A stretch of DNA of 64,000 bases from Lactobacillus gigeriorum DSM 23908 = CRBIP 24.85 (GTDB taxonomy: Bacteria > Bacillota > Bacilli > Lactobacillales > Lactobacillaceae). The position numbers were made by a program, and so were the translations under genes. Below are positions 35,248-46,127 of the stretch, piece after piece. The stretch spans positions 62,001-126,000 of the forward strand of contig NZ_CAKC01000093.1 in NCBI RefSeq assembly GCF_000296855.1, read 5' to 3'. The notes below the pieces were generated by a model. It was not told the origin of the DNA, did not search any database, and was given only the letters and a program-made list of their open reading frames with translations. Position 1 is the first letter of the stretch, and each line of letters opens with the position of its first letter.

Positions 35248-36489
35248 TTATTTTGAGCGTTCTGCCAAAAGCTTTGTCATAGTAAGCATTACGTCGACTG
35301 CCTTATACATTGACTCTAATACAGTATATTCATAGCGACCGTGCATATTCTCTTCCCCCGCGAAAAGATTTGGACATGGTAAGCCCATGTAGGTCAATTG
35401 TGAGCCATCAGTTCCACCACGTACTGGATCTTCGTTAATTTCTAGGCCTTCAGCCTTGTATGCATCTCTAGCTAAGTCGACAATGTCCATGTGCTTCTTT
35501 AATTCATCGGCCATGTTATAATATTGGTCCCACATCTTTAATTGCAACCGATCAGTACCAAGTTCTTGGTTCATCTTAGCAACTAAATCTTTAACAACTT
35601 GTTTTCTTGCTTCGAGTCCATCACGTTCAAAATCACGAATAATGTAATCAAGGTGCGCATGATCAACTGTACCCTCAAAGTTCATCAAGTGGTAGAAGCC
35701 TTCTCTACCTTCAGTCTTTTCAGGCACTTCATCTTGTGGTAATTGACTTTGGAAATCAATTGCTAATTGAATCGCATTGATCATCTGTCCTTTAGCAACT
35801 GCCGGGTGAACGTTAACCCCTTGAATATCGAGACCAAATTGAGCTGCTGAGAATGTGCCCCAGTCAAGTTTTCCAGGCGCCTCACCATCAACAGTAAAGG
35901 CAAAATCAGCTGCAAAGTCTTCCACATCAAAATGACCTGCACCGGTGCCAATTTCTTCGTCGGGAGTAAAGCCCAAACGAATTCGACCATGCTTGATTTC
36001 TGGATGAGCTAATAAGTATTCTGCAAATGTTACTAATTCAGATACACCACACTTATCATCCCCTCCCAGCAAAGTATCGCCAGAAGCAGTAATAATAGTT
36101 TGTCCCTTGTATTTCTTCATATTTGGAAATACTTCAGGATCCAAATAAAATTCTGAATCGCCAAGTTGAATTTTTGAAACACCATCATAATTTTCATTGA
36201 TTTGTGGTTTTACATTTTCTGAATTGAAATCAGCAGTATCACAGTGAGCAAGGAAACCCATAACTGGTACTTCATAATCAACATTAGAAGGAATTTCAGC
36301 AATTACACAACCAGCTTTTTGGTTATAGTGAATATCTGACAAGCCTAATTCTTCTAGGTCCTTCATAATCACTTCTTTTTGGAATTTTTCTTCTCTCTCA
36401 GTTGAAGGGAATCGATTTGAATGCTCATCTGAACGAGAATTTACTTTAACATACTTCAAAAATCTTGGTAATAGTGTTGGATACTCCAT
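35248..36489 (-). CDS. pepT: Peptidase T (tripeptide aminopeptidase)
   Basis: A 413-residue M20B di-zinc peptidase that removes the N-terminal residue from tripeptides in the cytosol. Metal and catalytic motifs are intact: AHCDTAD, GGDDKCG, DEEIGTGAGHFD and VDGEAPGKLDWGTFSA, with a late C-terminal MHGRYEY histidine. Length is the usual ~410. It fits the proteolytic lifestyle of auxotrophic lactobacilli. It lies 16 bases after the nif3-like gene on the same strand and may be co-transcribed. Confidence 0.96.
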   Translation of the reverse strand: MEYPTLLPRFLKYVKVNSRSDEHSNRFPSTEREEKFQKEVIMKDLEELGLSDIHYNQKAGCVIAEIPSNVDYEVPVMGFLAHCDTADFNSENVKPQINENYDGVSKIQLGDSEFYLDPEVFPNMKKYKGQTIITASGDTLLGGDDKCGVSELVTFAEYLLAHPEIKHGRIRLGFTPDEEIGTGAGHFDVEDFAADFAFTVDGEAPGKLDWGTFSAAQFGLDIQGVNVHPAVAKGQMINAIQLAIDFQSQLPQDEVPEKTEGREGFYHLMNFEGTVDHAHLDYIIRDFERDGLEARKQVVKDLVAKMNQELGTDRLQLKMWDQYYNMADELKKHMDIVDLARDAYKAEGLEINEDPVRGGTDGSQLTYMGLPCPNLFAGEENMHGRYEYTVLESMYKAVDVMLTMTKLLAERSK

Positions 36490-36504
36490 ATTTAAACCTC
36501 ACTT

Positions 36505-37302
36505 CTAAAATAAATCTTGGAATGGATTAGTTGATACCTCTGAGACAAGTATTTCTAATTGCCAATCTTCATTGGTATTCATAGTTTGTAATAGGTCACG
36601 AACCTTGTACTTAAACAATGATTCAGTATAATGACCTGGATCTACTACAGTTAGGCCGGAAGAAATAATATCATGACCTACATGATAATAGATGTCGCCA
36701 GTAATAAAAGCATCAAGTTTATCCGCTAATGCTTGGTGCCAATATTTACCGCCATCGCCACAAATGAATCCAACTGTCTGAATTGGCTTTTGATTGTCTG
36801 CCGTTATCAATCTAGCCATTGGAATGCCCATCTTTTCTTTAACATAATAGGCAAAGTCATAAGCGGTCATGGTTTCTGGCAGTTTTCCCTTACGCCCAAT
36901 GGCAATTCCATCAGTATCTAAGGCAAACGGCTCAACATTTTTCAATTCTAATTCTTCAGCTTGCCAATCTGATGAGCCGTTTTGAGCCTTATCAGAATTA
37001 GTATGAATTGAATAAACCGTTATTCCATGTTTGATGATATCTCCATACATCTTCAATTGTGGATCTGAAAAATCTAAGTTTCTCGCAGGTCTAAACATTA
37101 CCGGGTGGTGACTGATAATTAAATCAACTCCTGCAGCAACAGCTTCATCAACGACTTCAGGGCGAACATCAAGGGTAGTCATAACTTTAGTTGCTTTGCT
37201 TTCAAGTGAACCAATTTGAATACCTACAGGATCCCCCTCACTTGCTATTTCTTCAGGAAAAATTTTTCTTAGTTGATTTACAACATCGATTACTTTTGTC
37301 AT
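36505..37302 (-). CDS. Nif3-like dinuclear metal-centre protein
   Basis: A 265-residue NIF3/YqfO-family protein. Metal-binding residues are visible in ISHHPVMFRPARN and YSIHTNSD at the front, and DPGHYTE at the back. Bacillus YqfO has an inserted PII-like domain and is about 370 residues; this shorter form lacks it. The biochemical role of the family is not settled (it has been labelled GTP cyclohydrolase 1 type 2). It overlaps trmK by 4 bases, the usual trmK-yqfO pair near sigA. Confidence 0.9.
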   Translation of the reverse strand: MTKVIDVVNQLRKIFPEEIASEGDPVGIQIGSLESKATKVMTTLDVRPEVVDEAVAAGVDLIISHHPVMFRPARNLDFSDPQLKMYGDIIKHGITVYSIHTNSDKAQNGSSDWQAEELELKNVEPFALDTDGIAIGRKGKLPETMTAYDFAYYVKEKMGIPMARLITADNQKPIQTVGFICGDGGKYWHQALADKLDAFITGDIYYHVGHDIISSGLTVVDPGHYTESLFKYKVRDLLQTMNTNEDWQLEILVSEVSTNPFQDLF

Positions 37303-37982
37303 TTTTCTAATACCTCTTCAATCATGACGATTTGCTTTTCAAGTAAAGCAATTTTTGTCTCATCCTTATTTTGCGCTTTATTAAGGTTAATGACCAAATT
37401 ACGATAATATTGTAATTGATTTTGCCATTTTTGTTGAAAAGCTTCATTGCGATTTTGCAAGATGTGTGGCCCAAATAAAATTTCTTTCTCAGTTAATTCA
37501 ACTCGTTGAATCGCTTTTTTAGCTTTTATTAACTCATAGCTATGATCTGCTTCAAACAACAGGCCCTCATCAACAATTTGATAATTATGATCAACTAACC
37601 ATTGTCTAACTCTTGGTTCACTAATGTTTGGTTCTAGAATCAAAGTTTCAAATTTCATATTTTGATCCCAGGCAGCCTGTAAAATCTGACACATCAACTT
37701 TCCGCCCATACCTGCAATCACTACTGTGTCAATCTGATCGCTGGGCTTAACAGTTGCTAACCCATTGCCTAAACGAGCCTCGATCTTATTTTGAAAACCT
37801 GCCTGACGAATATCTTCAATAGCATTTTCTAAAGGTCCCTGAGCTACATCGCTCGCAATTGCATAATCGATCACTTGATCAGCGACCAATTTTATTGGCA
37901 AATAGGCATGATCCGTACCAATATCGGCTACCCGACTGCCAGGATCTACCATTTTTGCTAAAGCATTTAAGCGTAAGTTCAT
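37299..37982 (-). CDS. trmK: tRNA (adenine(22)-N1)-methyltransferase
   Basis: A 227-residue SAM-dependent enzyme that makes m1A22 in tRNA. VADIGTDHAYLPI is the SAM-binding motif I with the typical TDHAYLP, VVIAGMGGKL follows, and LILEPNISEPRVRQWL completes the family pattern. A C-terminal coiled-coil segment (about 165-225) fits TrmK. It is translationally coupled to the nif3-like gene and diverges from the Nudix gene across a short region with dyad symmetry. Confidence 0.94.
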   Translation of the reverse strand: MNLRLNALAKMVDPGSRVADIGTDHAYLPIKLVADQVIDYAIASDVAQGPLENAIEDIRQAGFQNKIEARLGNGLATVKPSDQIDTVVIAGMGGKLMCQILQAAWDQNMKFETLILEPNISEPRVRQWLVDHNYQIVDEGLLFEADHSYELIKAKKAIQRVELTEKEILFGPHILQNRNEAFQQKWQNQLQYYRNLVINLNKAQNKDETKIALLEKQIVMIEEVLEK

Positions 37983-38015
37983 CTACATCCCTCAATTCTT
38001 CATTTGTATTAATTC

Positions 38016-38056
38016 TAACATAGATTTTTTACAAACGTTTACTTTGTCCTATGTTA
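38016..38056. promoter_or_regulatory. Dyad in the trmK/Nudix divergent region
   Basis: TAACATAG (38016-38023) and CTATGTTA (38049-38056) are perfect inverted copies around a central AAACGTTT palindrome (38033-38040). The outer arms overlap extended -10-like sequences in both directions (TGTTAGAAT for trmK, TGTTAAGAT for the Nudix gene). A shared operator or simply back-to-back promoters are both possible. Confidence 0.4.
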
Positions 38057-38089
38057 AGATAAATATATATCAAAAAAGAGAGTGAATTT

Positions 38090-38530
38090 ATGGACAGAAC
38101 TGAACCAACTACTTTAACGAACATGTGTATGCTTACAAATGATAACAGAATTTTAACTATCGACCGGATCGATCCTGGATGGCCAGGTATCACCTTTCCT
38201 GGTGGTCATGTTGAAACCCATGAATCGTTTCATGATGCTATGGTACGTGAATTTAAAGAAGAAACTGGCTTAACTCTCGAAAATCCCAAGTTGGTTGGGA
38301 TCAAACAATTTTATGACGACGATGATCACCGCTATCTAGTCCTATTCTATCGGGCAAGTAAGTTTCATGGCCAACTCAATAGTTCTGAAGAAGGCGAACT
38401 AAAGTGGTTGACTAAAGACCAATTATTAAATTCAAAGCTAGCTTATAACTTCAATCATGATCTTCCTGTCTTCTTTAACGAAGAAATTACGGAACACTTC
38501 TTTTACCAAACAGATAATGAGTTATTTTAA
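38090..38530 (+). CDS. Nudix hydrolase (8-oxo-dGTPase-like)
   Basis: A 146-residue Nudix protein with an intact box: G39, E45, and REFKEETG at 53-60. It hydrolyses a nucleoside diphosphate linked to another moiety. The N-terminal MCML and the FPGGHVE stretch are like YtkD/MutT-type sanitising enzymes, so 8-oxo-dGTP is a fair guess but unproven. AGAGAG precedes the ATG. The stop is two bases before the M23 peptidase start, so the pair is co-transcribed. Confidence 0.9.
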   Translation: MDRTEPTTLTNMCMLTNDNRILTIDRIDPGWPGITFPGGHVETHESFHDAMVREFKEETGLTLENPKLVGIKQFYDDDDHRYLVLFYRASKFHGQLNSSEEGELKWLTKDQLLNSKLAYNFNHDLPVFFNEEITEHFFYQTDNELF

Positions 38531-38532
38531 TT

Positions 38533-39174
38533 ATGAAGAAAAAACTTTATCTTATAATCGGTTTTTGCTTGATTTTGCTTTTTGCAATTAGACCGATTTG
38601 GCATTATTCTGAACATTTTATTGATCAAACAAAAACTGTAAAACAGAGTAAAAAGAAACCTCAAATAAAAAAACATATCATAACTTGGGGTTACCCTTTT
38701 TCTCGACTTTATCAAAAACAGATAAAATTCAAAAGCGGACAAAAATATGGCAAAACCGATATCTTGCGTCGCCTTTATCCCACTAAAAGCTATTTTCATG
38801 ATGGCTATGATTACGGCTTCTCCGAAGTAGGCCATTCCCCTGTTTTAGCCGTTCATGCCGGTACTGTCAAAAAGGTTCACTATCGTGCCGGAATGGGTTT
38901 ATATATTTGGGTAATTAGTGATGATGGGTACGTTGAAGTCTATCAAGAAGGCTTTTTAAGCATTACTGACATTTATGTCAAGAAAGGTCAAAAAGTTAAG
39001 ATTGGTCAAGAAATTGGTAAACTGACTGGGTCCCATATCCATTTAGGCATCACAAAAACTGACAAAGATTATATCGATAAGTATGGTGATCCTTGCAAAA
39101 ATTGGTGGAAAAATAATGGGACTTGGCTTGATCCTATGAAAATCATTGAAACTGATCTTAGGGTAAAAAAATAG
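38533..39174 (+). CDS. M23-type peptidase, membrane-anchored
   Basis: A 213-residue protein with an N-terminal membrane anchor or signal (about 5-20) and a Lys-rich linker. A LytM/M23 fold spans about 85-175 with the zinc ligands H89 and D93 (HDGYD) and HIH (H168, H170). The family cuts peptide cross-bridges in peptidoglycan, but single-domain forms may be regulators. The metal ligands look complete, so activity is plausible. It is cotranscribed with the Nudix gene and ends at a bidirectional terminator. Confidence 0.87.
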   Translation: MKKKLYLIIGFCLILLFAIRPIWHYSEHFIDQTKTVKQSKKKPQIKKHIITWGYPFSRLYQKQIKFKSGQKYGKTDILRRLYPTKSYFHDGYDYGFSEVGHSPVLAVHAGTVKKVHYRAGMGLYIWVISDDGYVEVYQEGFLSITDIYVKKGQKVKIGQEIGKLTGSHIHLGITKTDKDYIDKYGDPCKNWWKNNGTWLDPMKIIETDLRVKK

Positions 39175-39200
39175 ATGCGAGTTGCTCGCATCTATTTTTT
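39166..39200. terminator. Bidirectional terminator between M23 gene and rpoD
   Basis: A 16-bp perfect stem (AAAAAATAGATGCGAG / CTCGCATCTATTTTTT) with a 3-base loop has T-runs on both strands and lies between convergent genes. Confidence 0.9.
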
Positions 39201-39203
39201 CTT

Positions 39204-40319
39204 TTAATCCAAGAAATCCCTTAATTGGTTTGAACGACTAGGATGACGTAATTTACGTAAAGCCTTAGCCTCAATCTGTCTAATACGCTCACGAGTTACG
39301 CCAAATACTCGACCAACTTCTTCCAAAGTCCGAGTTCTACCATCATCAAGACCAAATCTTAGTCTTAAAACATTTTCTTCACGGTCAGTCAAAGTATCTA
39401 ATGTTTGCTCCAATTGCTCCTTCAACATTTCATATGAAGCATGTTGTTCAGGACTAGTAGCATCTTTATCTTCAATAAAGTCGCCAAGATGTGAGTCATC
39501 TTCTTCACCGATTGGTGTTTCCAATGAAACTGGTTCTTGAGCAATCTTTAATATATCTCTTACTTTGTTAGTTGGCATATCCATTTCAGCCGCAATTTCT
39601 TCTGGAGTTGGTTCACGACCCAAATCCTGAAGCAATTGTCTTTGAATTCTGATTAATTTATTGATTGTTTCAACCATATGAACCGGAATTCTGATAGTTC
39701 TTGCTTGATCAGCTATAGCACGAGTAATGGCTTGTCTAATCCACCAAGTTGCATAAGTAGAGAATTTAAATCCTAAACGATAATCAAACTTATCAACTGC
39801 CTTCATTAGACCCATATTACCCTCTTGGATTAAATCCAAGAAAGACATACCACGACCGACATAACGCTTAGCGATTGATACAACCAAACGTAAATTAGCT
39901 TCAGCCAATTCTTGCTTTGCTTCTTCATCGTTATCTTCAATTCGCTTAGCGAGCTTGATTTCCTGATCGGCATTCAACAATGGAACTCGACCAATTTCCT
40001 TTAAGTACATTCTTACAGGATCATTCATCCGCACACTGGATGGTGCGCTCATGTCTTTTAATTCGGCTTTTTCAATATCCTTTTGCTTCTTTAAAGCTAA
40101 TTCAGATGGGTCACCATTTTCATCAACAATACTAATACCATTATCTTCAAATTCTTGAACTAATTGATCAATTGCTTTTCCTTGCAAATTATATGGCTTA
40201 ATCAATTGATCAGTAAAATCAGTTTCCTTAATAATCTTACTTGATTTTACCTCTTTAACAACTTCTTTGACTTTTTTATCCAAAGATAGCTTTTCTGTCT
40301 TAGTTCCGTTATCTACCAC
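39204..40319 (-). CDS. rpoD: Primary sigma factor (sigma-A)
   Basis: A 371-residue housekeeping sigma factor. A short region 1.1 is followed by region 1.2 ([17 protein letters not shown]), region 2 with the -10-recognising [13 protein letters not shown], region 3, and region 4 with [20 protein letters not shown] for the -35. It joins dnaG directly (the dnaG stop overlaps its ATG by one base), the conserved dnaG-rpoD pair of the macromolecular synthesis operon. The extended -10 promoters of this window are consistent with its use. Confidence 0.97.
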   Translation of the reverse strand: MVDNGTKTEKLSLDKKVKEVVKEVKSSKIIKETDFTDQLIKPYNLQGKAIDQLVQEFEDNGISIVDENGDPSELALKKQKDIEKAELKDMSAPSSVRMNDPVRMYLKEIGRVPLLNADQEIKLAKRIEDNDEEAKQELAEANLRLVVSIAKRYVGRGMSFLDLIQEGNMGLMKAVDKFDYRLGFKFSTYATWWIRQAITRAIADQARTIRIPVHMVETINKLIRIQRQLLQDLGREPTPEEIAAEMDMPTNKVRDILKIAQEPVSLETPIGEEDDSHLGDFIEDKDATSPEQHASYEMLKEQLEQTLDTLTDREENVLRLRFGLDDGRTRTLEEVGRVFGVTRERIRQIEAKALRKLRHPSRSNQLRDFLD

Positions 40320-42127
40320 TAAAAAGCCTCCTTCTGACCTTGAGCTCTCTTTAATTCGAGAATCTTTTGAGTTATCTGTAGAATTTCTGACGCATCTTGT
40401 TTGCGCTGTGCATCCTGGATTTTACTTTGTAACTCTTTCAGTTGTGAATCGATCTTGCGCAAATTTATAGTATGAATTGTCTGTAGAATTTCTCGTTCAG
40501 AAAACTCAGCGGGCATCTCTGTCATCTCAGTATTTACTATTATACCTTGAAGTTCTTCTGGAATAAAATCCAAAAAACTATTTGTCGTTGGATTTTCATG
40601 CGTACTTATATATTTTAACCATAATTCTGCCAATTGAGCATATTTTTGATTTGGAAATAAAAATTTTTGTTGTAGAAGAAAATCTCGCGCTTCTTCAAAA
40701 TTTATAAATAAATATAGCAATCGATCTAGGGCTGGATCATTCTGTTTACTTAATTCTGTTTCCGTAGTAACCGGACTAGGCTCTTCAGATAGATCATACG
40801 CTTGTTCAGTATGTCTACGAACTTGTTTTAACCTGCGAATTTCTCTCATTAGACTAGCTTTTAAAGAATCCAAGGAAACGCCCTGTTCTTCAGATACTTT
40901 TTTGATAAAGATATCCTGTTCCATTGGATTGGTTAAAGTGGCTATTTTTTTGATTGCTTCATCCAAGTATTGTAGTTTTTCCCGATCATTGTGGAGATTG
41001 TATTTCTGCTGCAATCTTCGGAGGAAAAAATCAGTTGGCGATAAAGCTGCCGCAACTTCTTCCTGATATTTGGCAACGCCATATTTTTTGACGTATTCAT
41101 CTGGATCCAGTTTTTCCGGTAAGACTACTACACCAAGGTTAAAGCCGCCTACTCGTTGAAACATGTCGACTGCGCGTTCTTCAGCATGAATTCCCGGATC
41201 ATCTCCATCATAGTTAATGATGATATTACTGGTAATTCTTCGCAATAGATATATCTGCTGATCAGTTAAACTGGTCCCCATTGAAGCAATTCCTGATTTT
41301 ATTCCAGCTTTGTAAGCAGCAATTACGTCCATGTAGCCTTCATACAAAATCAAATGTTGTTCAGCCCTTGCCGCTTTTTTAGCTTCAGCAAAGTGAAAAA
41401 GCACTTTAGATTTAGTAAAAATCTTGGTTTCTGGACTATTCATGTATTTTGCTTGAGTGGCATCTTCTGATATTCGTCTTCCTGAAAAACCAATTATATG
41501 ACCATTTTCATCATCTAAAGGAAACATCAAACGATCGCGAAATCGATCGAACAGCCTTCCATCTTTATTTTCAACGAATAAGCCTGATTCTGCTAGTGTA
41601 GCATCTTCATAACCCTTATCGTGTAAATATGTATACAAAATATTATCTTGCTTCGGTGCATAGCCAATTTTAAAATGTTCGATTATTTCCTTATCCAGTT
41701 GTCTAGAGTTCGCATATGATAATCCTCGAACTCCAACTTCTGTTGTAAGCAAAACTCGATGATAGAACTCTGCTACTTCTTCATGAAGTTTAATTAATGG
41801 ATTACTAATTGGGGCACCCTTACCATAAGTTGCTGGCATTGGGATATGTGCAAACTCAGCAACACTAGCAACACTTTCAGGAAATGTCAAATTTTCCTTA
41901 TCCATTAGGAATTTAAAAACATTTCCACCTTTTCCGCAGCCAAAACATTTAAAGAACTGTTTTTCTTCATTTACGGTAAATGAAGGAGTCTTTTCTTGAT
42001 GAAAAGGGCAAAGACCTAAATAGTCTTTGCCTTTCTTTTCAAGTGAAACGTATTGGCTGATTACATCAACAATATTAACATTGCTTCGAACTTCGTTAAT
42101 AAAATCTTCTGGTATGCGTCCAGCCAT
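40319..42127 (-). CDS. dnaG: DNA primase
   Basis: A 602-residue primase that makes RNA primers at the fork. An N-terminal CHC2 zinc-binding domain has CPFH (near 40) and CFGCGKGG (near 61). A TOPRIM domain has [13 protein letters not shown] and the DGDDPG acidic motif, and a C-terminal region binds DnaB. It lies between glyS and rpoD with 21 bases and a one-base overlap respectively, so transcription from glyQ may feed it. Confidence 0.97.
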   Translation of the reverse strand: MAGRIPEDFINEVRSNVNIVDVISQYVSLEKKGKDYLGLCPFHQEKTPSFTVNEEKQFFKCFGCGKGGNVFKFLMDKENLTFPESVASVAEFAHIPMPATYGKGAPISNPLIKLHEEVAEFYHRVLLTTEVGVRGLSYANSRQLDKEIIEHFKIGYAPKQDNILYTYLHDKGYEDATLAESGLFVENKDGRLFDRFRDRLMFPLDDENGHIIGFSGRRISEDATQAKYMNSPETKIFTKSKVLFHFAEAKKAARAEQHLILYEGYMDVIAAYKAGIKSGIASMGTSLTDQQIYLLRRITSNIIINYDGDDPGIHAEERAVDMFQRVGGFNLGVVVLPEKLDPDEYVKKYGVAKYQEEVAAALSPTDFFLRRLQQKYNLHNDREKLQYLDEAIKKIATLTNPMEQDIFIKKVSEEQGVSLDSLKASLMREIRRLKQVRRHTEQAYDLSEEPSPVTTETELSKQNDPALDRLLYLFINFEEARDFLLQQKFLFPNQKYAQLAELWLKYISTHENPTTNSFLDFIPEELQGIIVNTEMTEMPAEFSEREILQTIHTINLRKIDSQLKELQSKIQDAQRKQDASEILQITQKILELKRAQGQKEAF

Positions 42128-42148
42128 ACTTAATCACCTTATTTCACT

Positions 42149-44215
42149 CTATTTAATTACCAATTTGCTCAAATCGCCTAAACGTTCAGCTAATTTACTG
42201 ATATCTTGTAATTGCGTCAAACGATTGGCTTTAACAGCTTCATTATCAGCCATGATCATATTAGTATCAAAGTAACGATCAATGACTGGTTGTAATTGTA
42301 CAAAACCATCATACAAACTAGACAAATCAGTTTCATCTGCCAAGTTTTGCATAGCAAGATATAGCTCTTTTTCACTATTATCTTCAAATAAATCTGCTTG
42401 GACTGCTGCTTGAGCAACGAACTTAGCCTTAGCCAAAATATTGTTGATTCTAACAAGACTTTCAACAACTGGTTTGAAGGCTTCATCATCATGATGCATT
42501 TGTAAAACTTTAGCAGCTGCTAAAATTTGACTAGGATCTTGTTGACTTGATGAAAGAACTGCATCAATTACATCATATTGATACTTATTCTTTTGGAGGT
42601 ATTGCTTGATACGATCACGAATGAATAGAGCAATTTGTTCATCTTGTTCGTCTGATTTTGGTAATTTAGCAGGTGTTTGTCCATTAATTACTGCAACTAC
42701 TTCAGGTAAAGCTGTATTAAATGGCAATGACCAACCTTTATCAAGCAAAATTCTAACAATTCCATAGGCATAACGTCTCAAAGCATATGGATCATTTGAT
42801 GAGCTAGGGATCATCCCTGCACCAAAGAAAGTAATGATCGTATCTAACTTATCAGCAACTGAAAGTAAAGCTCCAACAGTAGTAGCTGGTAAATCACCTT
42901 CTGCAGTAGTAGGCATGTAATGTTCTTTGATAGCGTCGGCAACTTGGTCGTTTTCACCAGCCAACCGAGCATAGTGCATTCCCATAACACCTTGCAATTC
43001 AGCAAATTCACCAACCATTTGCGTTACTAAGTCAAACTTATAAAGTTCACTAGCACGATCGAAATCTTCAACTACCTGTTGGTCCAAATTCCAACGCTTA
43101 GCTAAGTAGTTACCTATTAACTTAACACGTAACATCTTTTCAGCCATTGAACCAATCTTGTCGTGGAATGAAACATCCTTCATCTTTTCAACGAAGTGGC
43201 TTAATGGATACTTGCGGTCTTCATCATAGAAGAATTGAGCATCATCAAGACGAGCAACCAAAACTTTTTCATTACCTGAAATAACGTTAGCTAAGAAATC
43301 TTTATTACCATTACGGATAGAAATAAAGTGATTCAATAATTTGCCAGATTCATCATATACTTCAAAGTAACGTTGGTTATCCTTCATTGAAGTAATCAAT
43401 ACTTCGTCAGGGATATTTAAGTATTTCTTATCAAATGAGCCAGCAAATACGGTTGGATATTCAACTAAGTTGGTTACTTCTTCTAATAGACTTGGATCTT
43501 CTTTGATCTTCCAATTATTTTTGTTTACTAGGTCTTCAATTTGCTTAGAAATCAAGGCTTTTCTTTCCTTGGCATCAGCAATAACAAATTGATCTTTTAA
43601 AGCTTCTTCGTAGTCATCAGCATTTGCTAAAACAACAGAATCACCCAAGAAGCGGTGGCCTTCAGTTTTGCGTCCAGCAGTAATGTTTAAAATCTTAACT
43701 GGAACGACTTCAGTGCCATAAAGTGATACTAACCAATGAATTGGACGAACAAATTCAAAGTCAAATGAACCCCATCTCATTTTGGTTGGGAAAGTCATAG
43801 CTTTGATAATATCACTCATGCCTAGTAAGATTTCAGTTGCCTTTTTACCTTCTTTTTGAAGGTGAAGATAAGCATATTCAGTACCCTTTAATTCTTCAAA
43901 ATAAAGGTCATCTGTAGTCATACCTTGTCCACGAGCAAATCCTTGAGCTGCCTTGGTCCAATTGCCATTTTCATCTAAAGCAATTTTCTTTGCTGGTCCT
44001 TTTTTTACTTCATCAATATCAGCCTGCTTTTCAGCAAGATCTTCAACTAGAATAGTCAAACGACGTGGAGTTGAAAAAGTCTTAATATTACTGAAACTTA
44101 AACCATTTTCTTTTAAGAACTTCTTAGTTCTTTCAGCTAATTGATTTACGCTCTTCGTAACCACATGAGCAGGCATTTCTTCAGTGCCGATTTCAAATAA
44201 ATAATCTTTAGTCAT
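42149..44215 (-). CDS. glyS: Glycyl-tRNA synthetase beta subunit
   Basis: A 688-residue beta subunit of the alpha2beta2 GlyRS, responsible mainly for tRNA-Gly binding. The N-terminal [15 protein letters not shown], the central [15 protein letters not shown] and [11 protein letters not shown], and the HD-like and anticodon-binding C-terminal parts are typical. It overlaps glyQ by 8 bases. Expression is controlled by the glycine T-box upstream of glyQ. It is followed closely by dnaG. Confidence 0.97.
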   Translation of the reverse strand: MTKDYLFEIGTEEMPAHVVTKSVNQLAERTKKFLKENGLSFSNIKTFSTPRRLTILVEDLAEKQADIDEVKKGPAKKIALDENGNWTKAAQGFARGQGMTTDDLYFEELKGTEYAYLHLQKEGKKATEILLGMSDIIKAMTFPTKMRWGSFDFEFVRPIHWLVSLYGTEVVPVKILNITAGRKTEGHRFLGDSVVLANADDYEEALKDQFVIADAKERKALISKQIEDLVNKNNWKIKEDPSLLEEVTNLVEYPTVFAGSFDKKYLNIPDEVLITSMKDNQRYFEVYDESGKLLNHFISIRNGNKDFLANVISGNEKVLVARLDDAQFFYDEDRKYPLSHFVEKMKDVSFHDKIGSMAEKMLRVKLIGNYLAKRWNLDQQVVEDFDRASELYKFDLVTQMVGEFAELQGVMGMHYARLAGENDQVADAIKEHYMPTTAEGDLPATTVGALLSVADKLDTIITFFGAGMIPSSSNDPYALRRYAYGIVRILLDKGWSLPFNTALPEVVAVINGQTPAKLPKSDEQDEQIALFIRDRIKQYLQKNKYQYDVIDAVLSSSQQDPSQILAAAKVLQMHHDDEAFKPVVESLVRINNILAKAKFVAQAAVQADLFEDNSEKELYLAMQNLADETDLSSLYDGFVQLQPVIDRYFDTNMIMADNEAVKANRLTQLQDISKLAERLGDLSKLVIK

Positions 44216-45125
44216 TTTCTACCCCCGCCTTCTTATCTTCTGCACTCTTTAACAATGGGAAGCCACGCTTTTCACGTTCTTCAACAAACTTGCTGGCAAC
44301 TTCATGAGCAAGATTACGGATTCTTGCCAAATAGCCGGCACGTTCAGTAACTGAAACTGCACCTCTAGCATCCAATAAGTTAAAGGTATGTGAGCATTTC
44401 AAAATGTAATCATATGCTGGGTGAACCAAATTCTGATCAAGCAAGCGCTTAGCAGTAGCTTCATAAATATCGAAGAATTTAAGCAATTGTTCTTGGTTAG
44501 AATTTTCAAAAGCATACTTAGAGTGTTCGTATTCTGGTTGCTTGAAAATATCCCGGTATAAGATACCATTGCCCCATTCCAAATCAAAGACTGAGTTTAC
44601 ATCTTGGATATATGAAGCTAATCGTTCAACACCGTAAGTAATTTCACTCATTGTTGGCTTAACATCAAGTTCACCAACAACTTGGAAGTAAGTAAATTGA
44701 CTAACTTCCATACCGTCGAGCCATACTTCCCAACCAACACCGGCACAACCCATTGATGGATTAGCCCAGTTATCTTCAACAAAGCGAATATCATGTTCTA
44801 ATGGATCAATTCCCAGAACCTTTAAACTATCAAGGTAATATTGTTGAATGTCTTCAGGGGCTGGTTTAATAACTACTTGGAATTGATGGTGTTGGAACAA
44901 ACGGTTAGGATTTTCGCCATAACGACCATCAGCAGGTCTTCTTGATGGTTCAACATAGCAAGCTGCCCAAGGTTCTGGACCAACTGCTCTTAAGAAGGTA
45001 TATGGACTCATTGTTCCTGCACCCTTCTCAACATCGTATGAAGGCATGATCATACAGCCCTTGGAGGCCCAGAATTGTTCTAATTTAAAAATCATGCTTT
45101 GAACATTTAATTTTTCTTCTGTCAT
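44208..45125 (-). CDS. glyQ: Glycyl-tRNA synthetase alpha subunit
   Basis: A 305-residue class II catalytic subunit of bacterial heterotetrameric GlyRS. The diagnostic N-terminal blocks [25 protein letters not shown] and [16 protein letters not shown] are present. AGGAGGAATATATAATG gives a near-perfect ribosome site. The gene is under a T-box leader with a GGC specifier and precedes glyS with an 8-base overlap. Confidence 0.97.
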   Translation of the reverse strand: MTEEKLNVQSMIFKLEQFWASKGCMIMPSYDVEKGAGTMSPYTFLRAVGPEPWAACYVEPSRRPADGRYGENPNRLFQHHQFQVVIKPAPEDIQQYYLDSLKVLGIDPLEHDIRFVEDNWANPSMGCAGVGWEVWLDGMEVSQFTYFQVVGELDVKPTMSEITYGVERLASYIQDVNSVFDLEWGNGILYRDIFKQPEYEHSKYAFENSNQEQLLKFFDIYEATAKRLLDQNLVHPAYDYILKCSHTFNLLDARGAVSVTERAGYLARIRNLAHEVASKFVEEREKRGFPLLKSAEDKKAGVEND

Positions 45126-45150
45126 TATATATTCCTCCTGTGCTAGGCCA

Positions 45151-45333
45151 ATAAAAAAAGCCTATGCAAAATTTGCATAGGGACGAAAATATTTCGCGGT
45201 TCCACCCTAATTCAGAAAGTATTCTTTCTGCTCTTAATTGACTTTGGCTAGAGGTGCCTTTTCCTAGGTGTCCTCCCATCAAACGACACTTGCTGTACTA
45301 GTACTTTTCTTAATCCTCATCATCGCCAACCTG
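45151..45333 (-). promoter_or_regulatory. Glycine T-box riboswitch upstream of glyQS
   Basis: The T-box sequence AGGGTGGAACCGCG is at 45195-45208 and the terminator stem CCTATGCAAA/ATTTGCATAGG with seven T residues at 45151-45181. In Stem I, GAGG pairs with CCTC. The 3' side of the internal loop reads AAAAGGCA, placing a GGC glycine specifier at 45256-45258 followed by the usual purine. Uncharged tRNA-Gly should favour the antiterminator and raise GlyRS expression. The leader is short and appears to lack a large Stem II, as in other glyQS T-boxes. Confidence 0.88.
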
Positions 45334-45339
45334 CATAAA

Positions 45340-45345
45340 ATTTTA
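45340..45345 (-). promoter_or_regulatory. -10 of glyQS promoter
   Basis: TGGTAAAAT (extended -10) on the minus strand sets transcription start at about 45333, the beginning of the T-box leader. No clear -35 is seen. Confidence 0.55.
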
Positions 45346-45374
45346 CCACAGCTAAGATAATATGACTAGCATCA

Positions 45375-46127
45375 TTAATTAAAAAGCTTTAATTCATCTA
45401 AAAACTTTTTAGTTTTCAAATTTAAATCGAGCGTATGACTGTAAATACGATCGATGGCTTTTCGAGTAGCTTTAAGTGTTTCCTCTTTGATCGTTACGTT
45501 TCCTAAACGATTAATTGGTACCAATCCTAATGTTCTGAGAACTGCGGTTTCTTTAGGTTTAAGGCGCATGCGATCAGTAACTTGATAAAAATGATCGCTA
45601 CAGATAATCCCGCCATACTTTAAAGAAAAATCAAAGTCACCGGTGGTCTTTCCACAAATGACGCATTGTTTTAATTGTGGCCCTACACCAAAGACTGGTA
45701 ACAATTGTAATTGCACAATTTGCGTTACTACTTCAGGATCTGAGTTATGATTTATTCTTTCAACTGCTTGTTGGACTAAATCATATACTGCATTCAGTGG
45801 GGTATATTCAACAAATGCATGGTCTACTAAATCAAAAATGAATGATACATATGCGCTCTTAGTCAAATCATTGTACAGCACTTCATTTTGTTTAACTTCT
45901 TTGTATGTTCTCAATACGCTTAATCCATGACCAGAAGTCATAATCGTGTATTTCCCATAAGAAAAATTAAGAACAGCTGCATTTAATTTCGATTTTGGTC
46001 GCAATGCACCTTTAACCAACATAGTAATAATACCATCATCTTTGGTCATAATTTTTACAAGTAAATCTGCTTCGCGATATTTTTGGCGTTTAAAAATTAT
46101 CCCTTGAACCTCTTTTTGTTCAAGCAT
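45375..46127 (-). CDS. recO: DNA repair protein RecO
   Basis: A 250-residue recombination mediator of the RecFOR pathway that helps load RecA onto SSB-coated DNA. An N-terminal OB-fold (about 1-80) with [18 protein letters not shown] is followed by a helical domain with a zinc-finger-like CVICG...CSDH stretch (about 153-179). The gene overlaps the era stop by one base, the conserved era-recO pair. No terminator follows, so transcripts may run on into glyQ. Confidence 0.95.
   Translation of the reverse strand: MLEQKEVQGIIFKRQKYREADLLVKIMTKDDGIITMLVKGALRPKSKLNAAVLNFSYGKYTIMTSGHGLSVLRTYKEVKQNEVLYNDLTKSAYVSFIFDLVDHAFVEYTPLNAVYDLVQQAVERINHNSDPEVVTQIVQLQLLPVFGVGPQLKQCVICGKTTGDFDFSLKYGGIICSDHFYQVTDRMRLKPKETAVLRTLGLVPINRLGNVTIKEETLKATRKAIDRIYSHTLDLNLKTKKFLDELKLFN

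Noticed and set aside
38527-38835. Minus-strand frame opposite the M23 peptidase gene
   Set aside because: It is fully antisense to the M23 coding sequence with its intact zinc motifs.
45085-45282. A 65-codon minus-strand frame upstream of glyQ
   Set aside because: It runs through the T-box specifier, antiterminator and terminator, so the sequence is explained by RNA structure.
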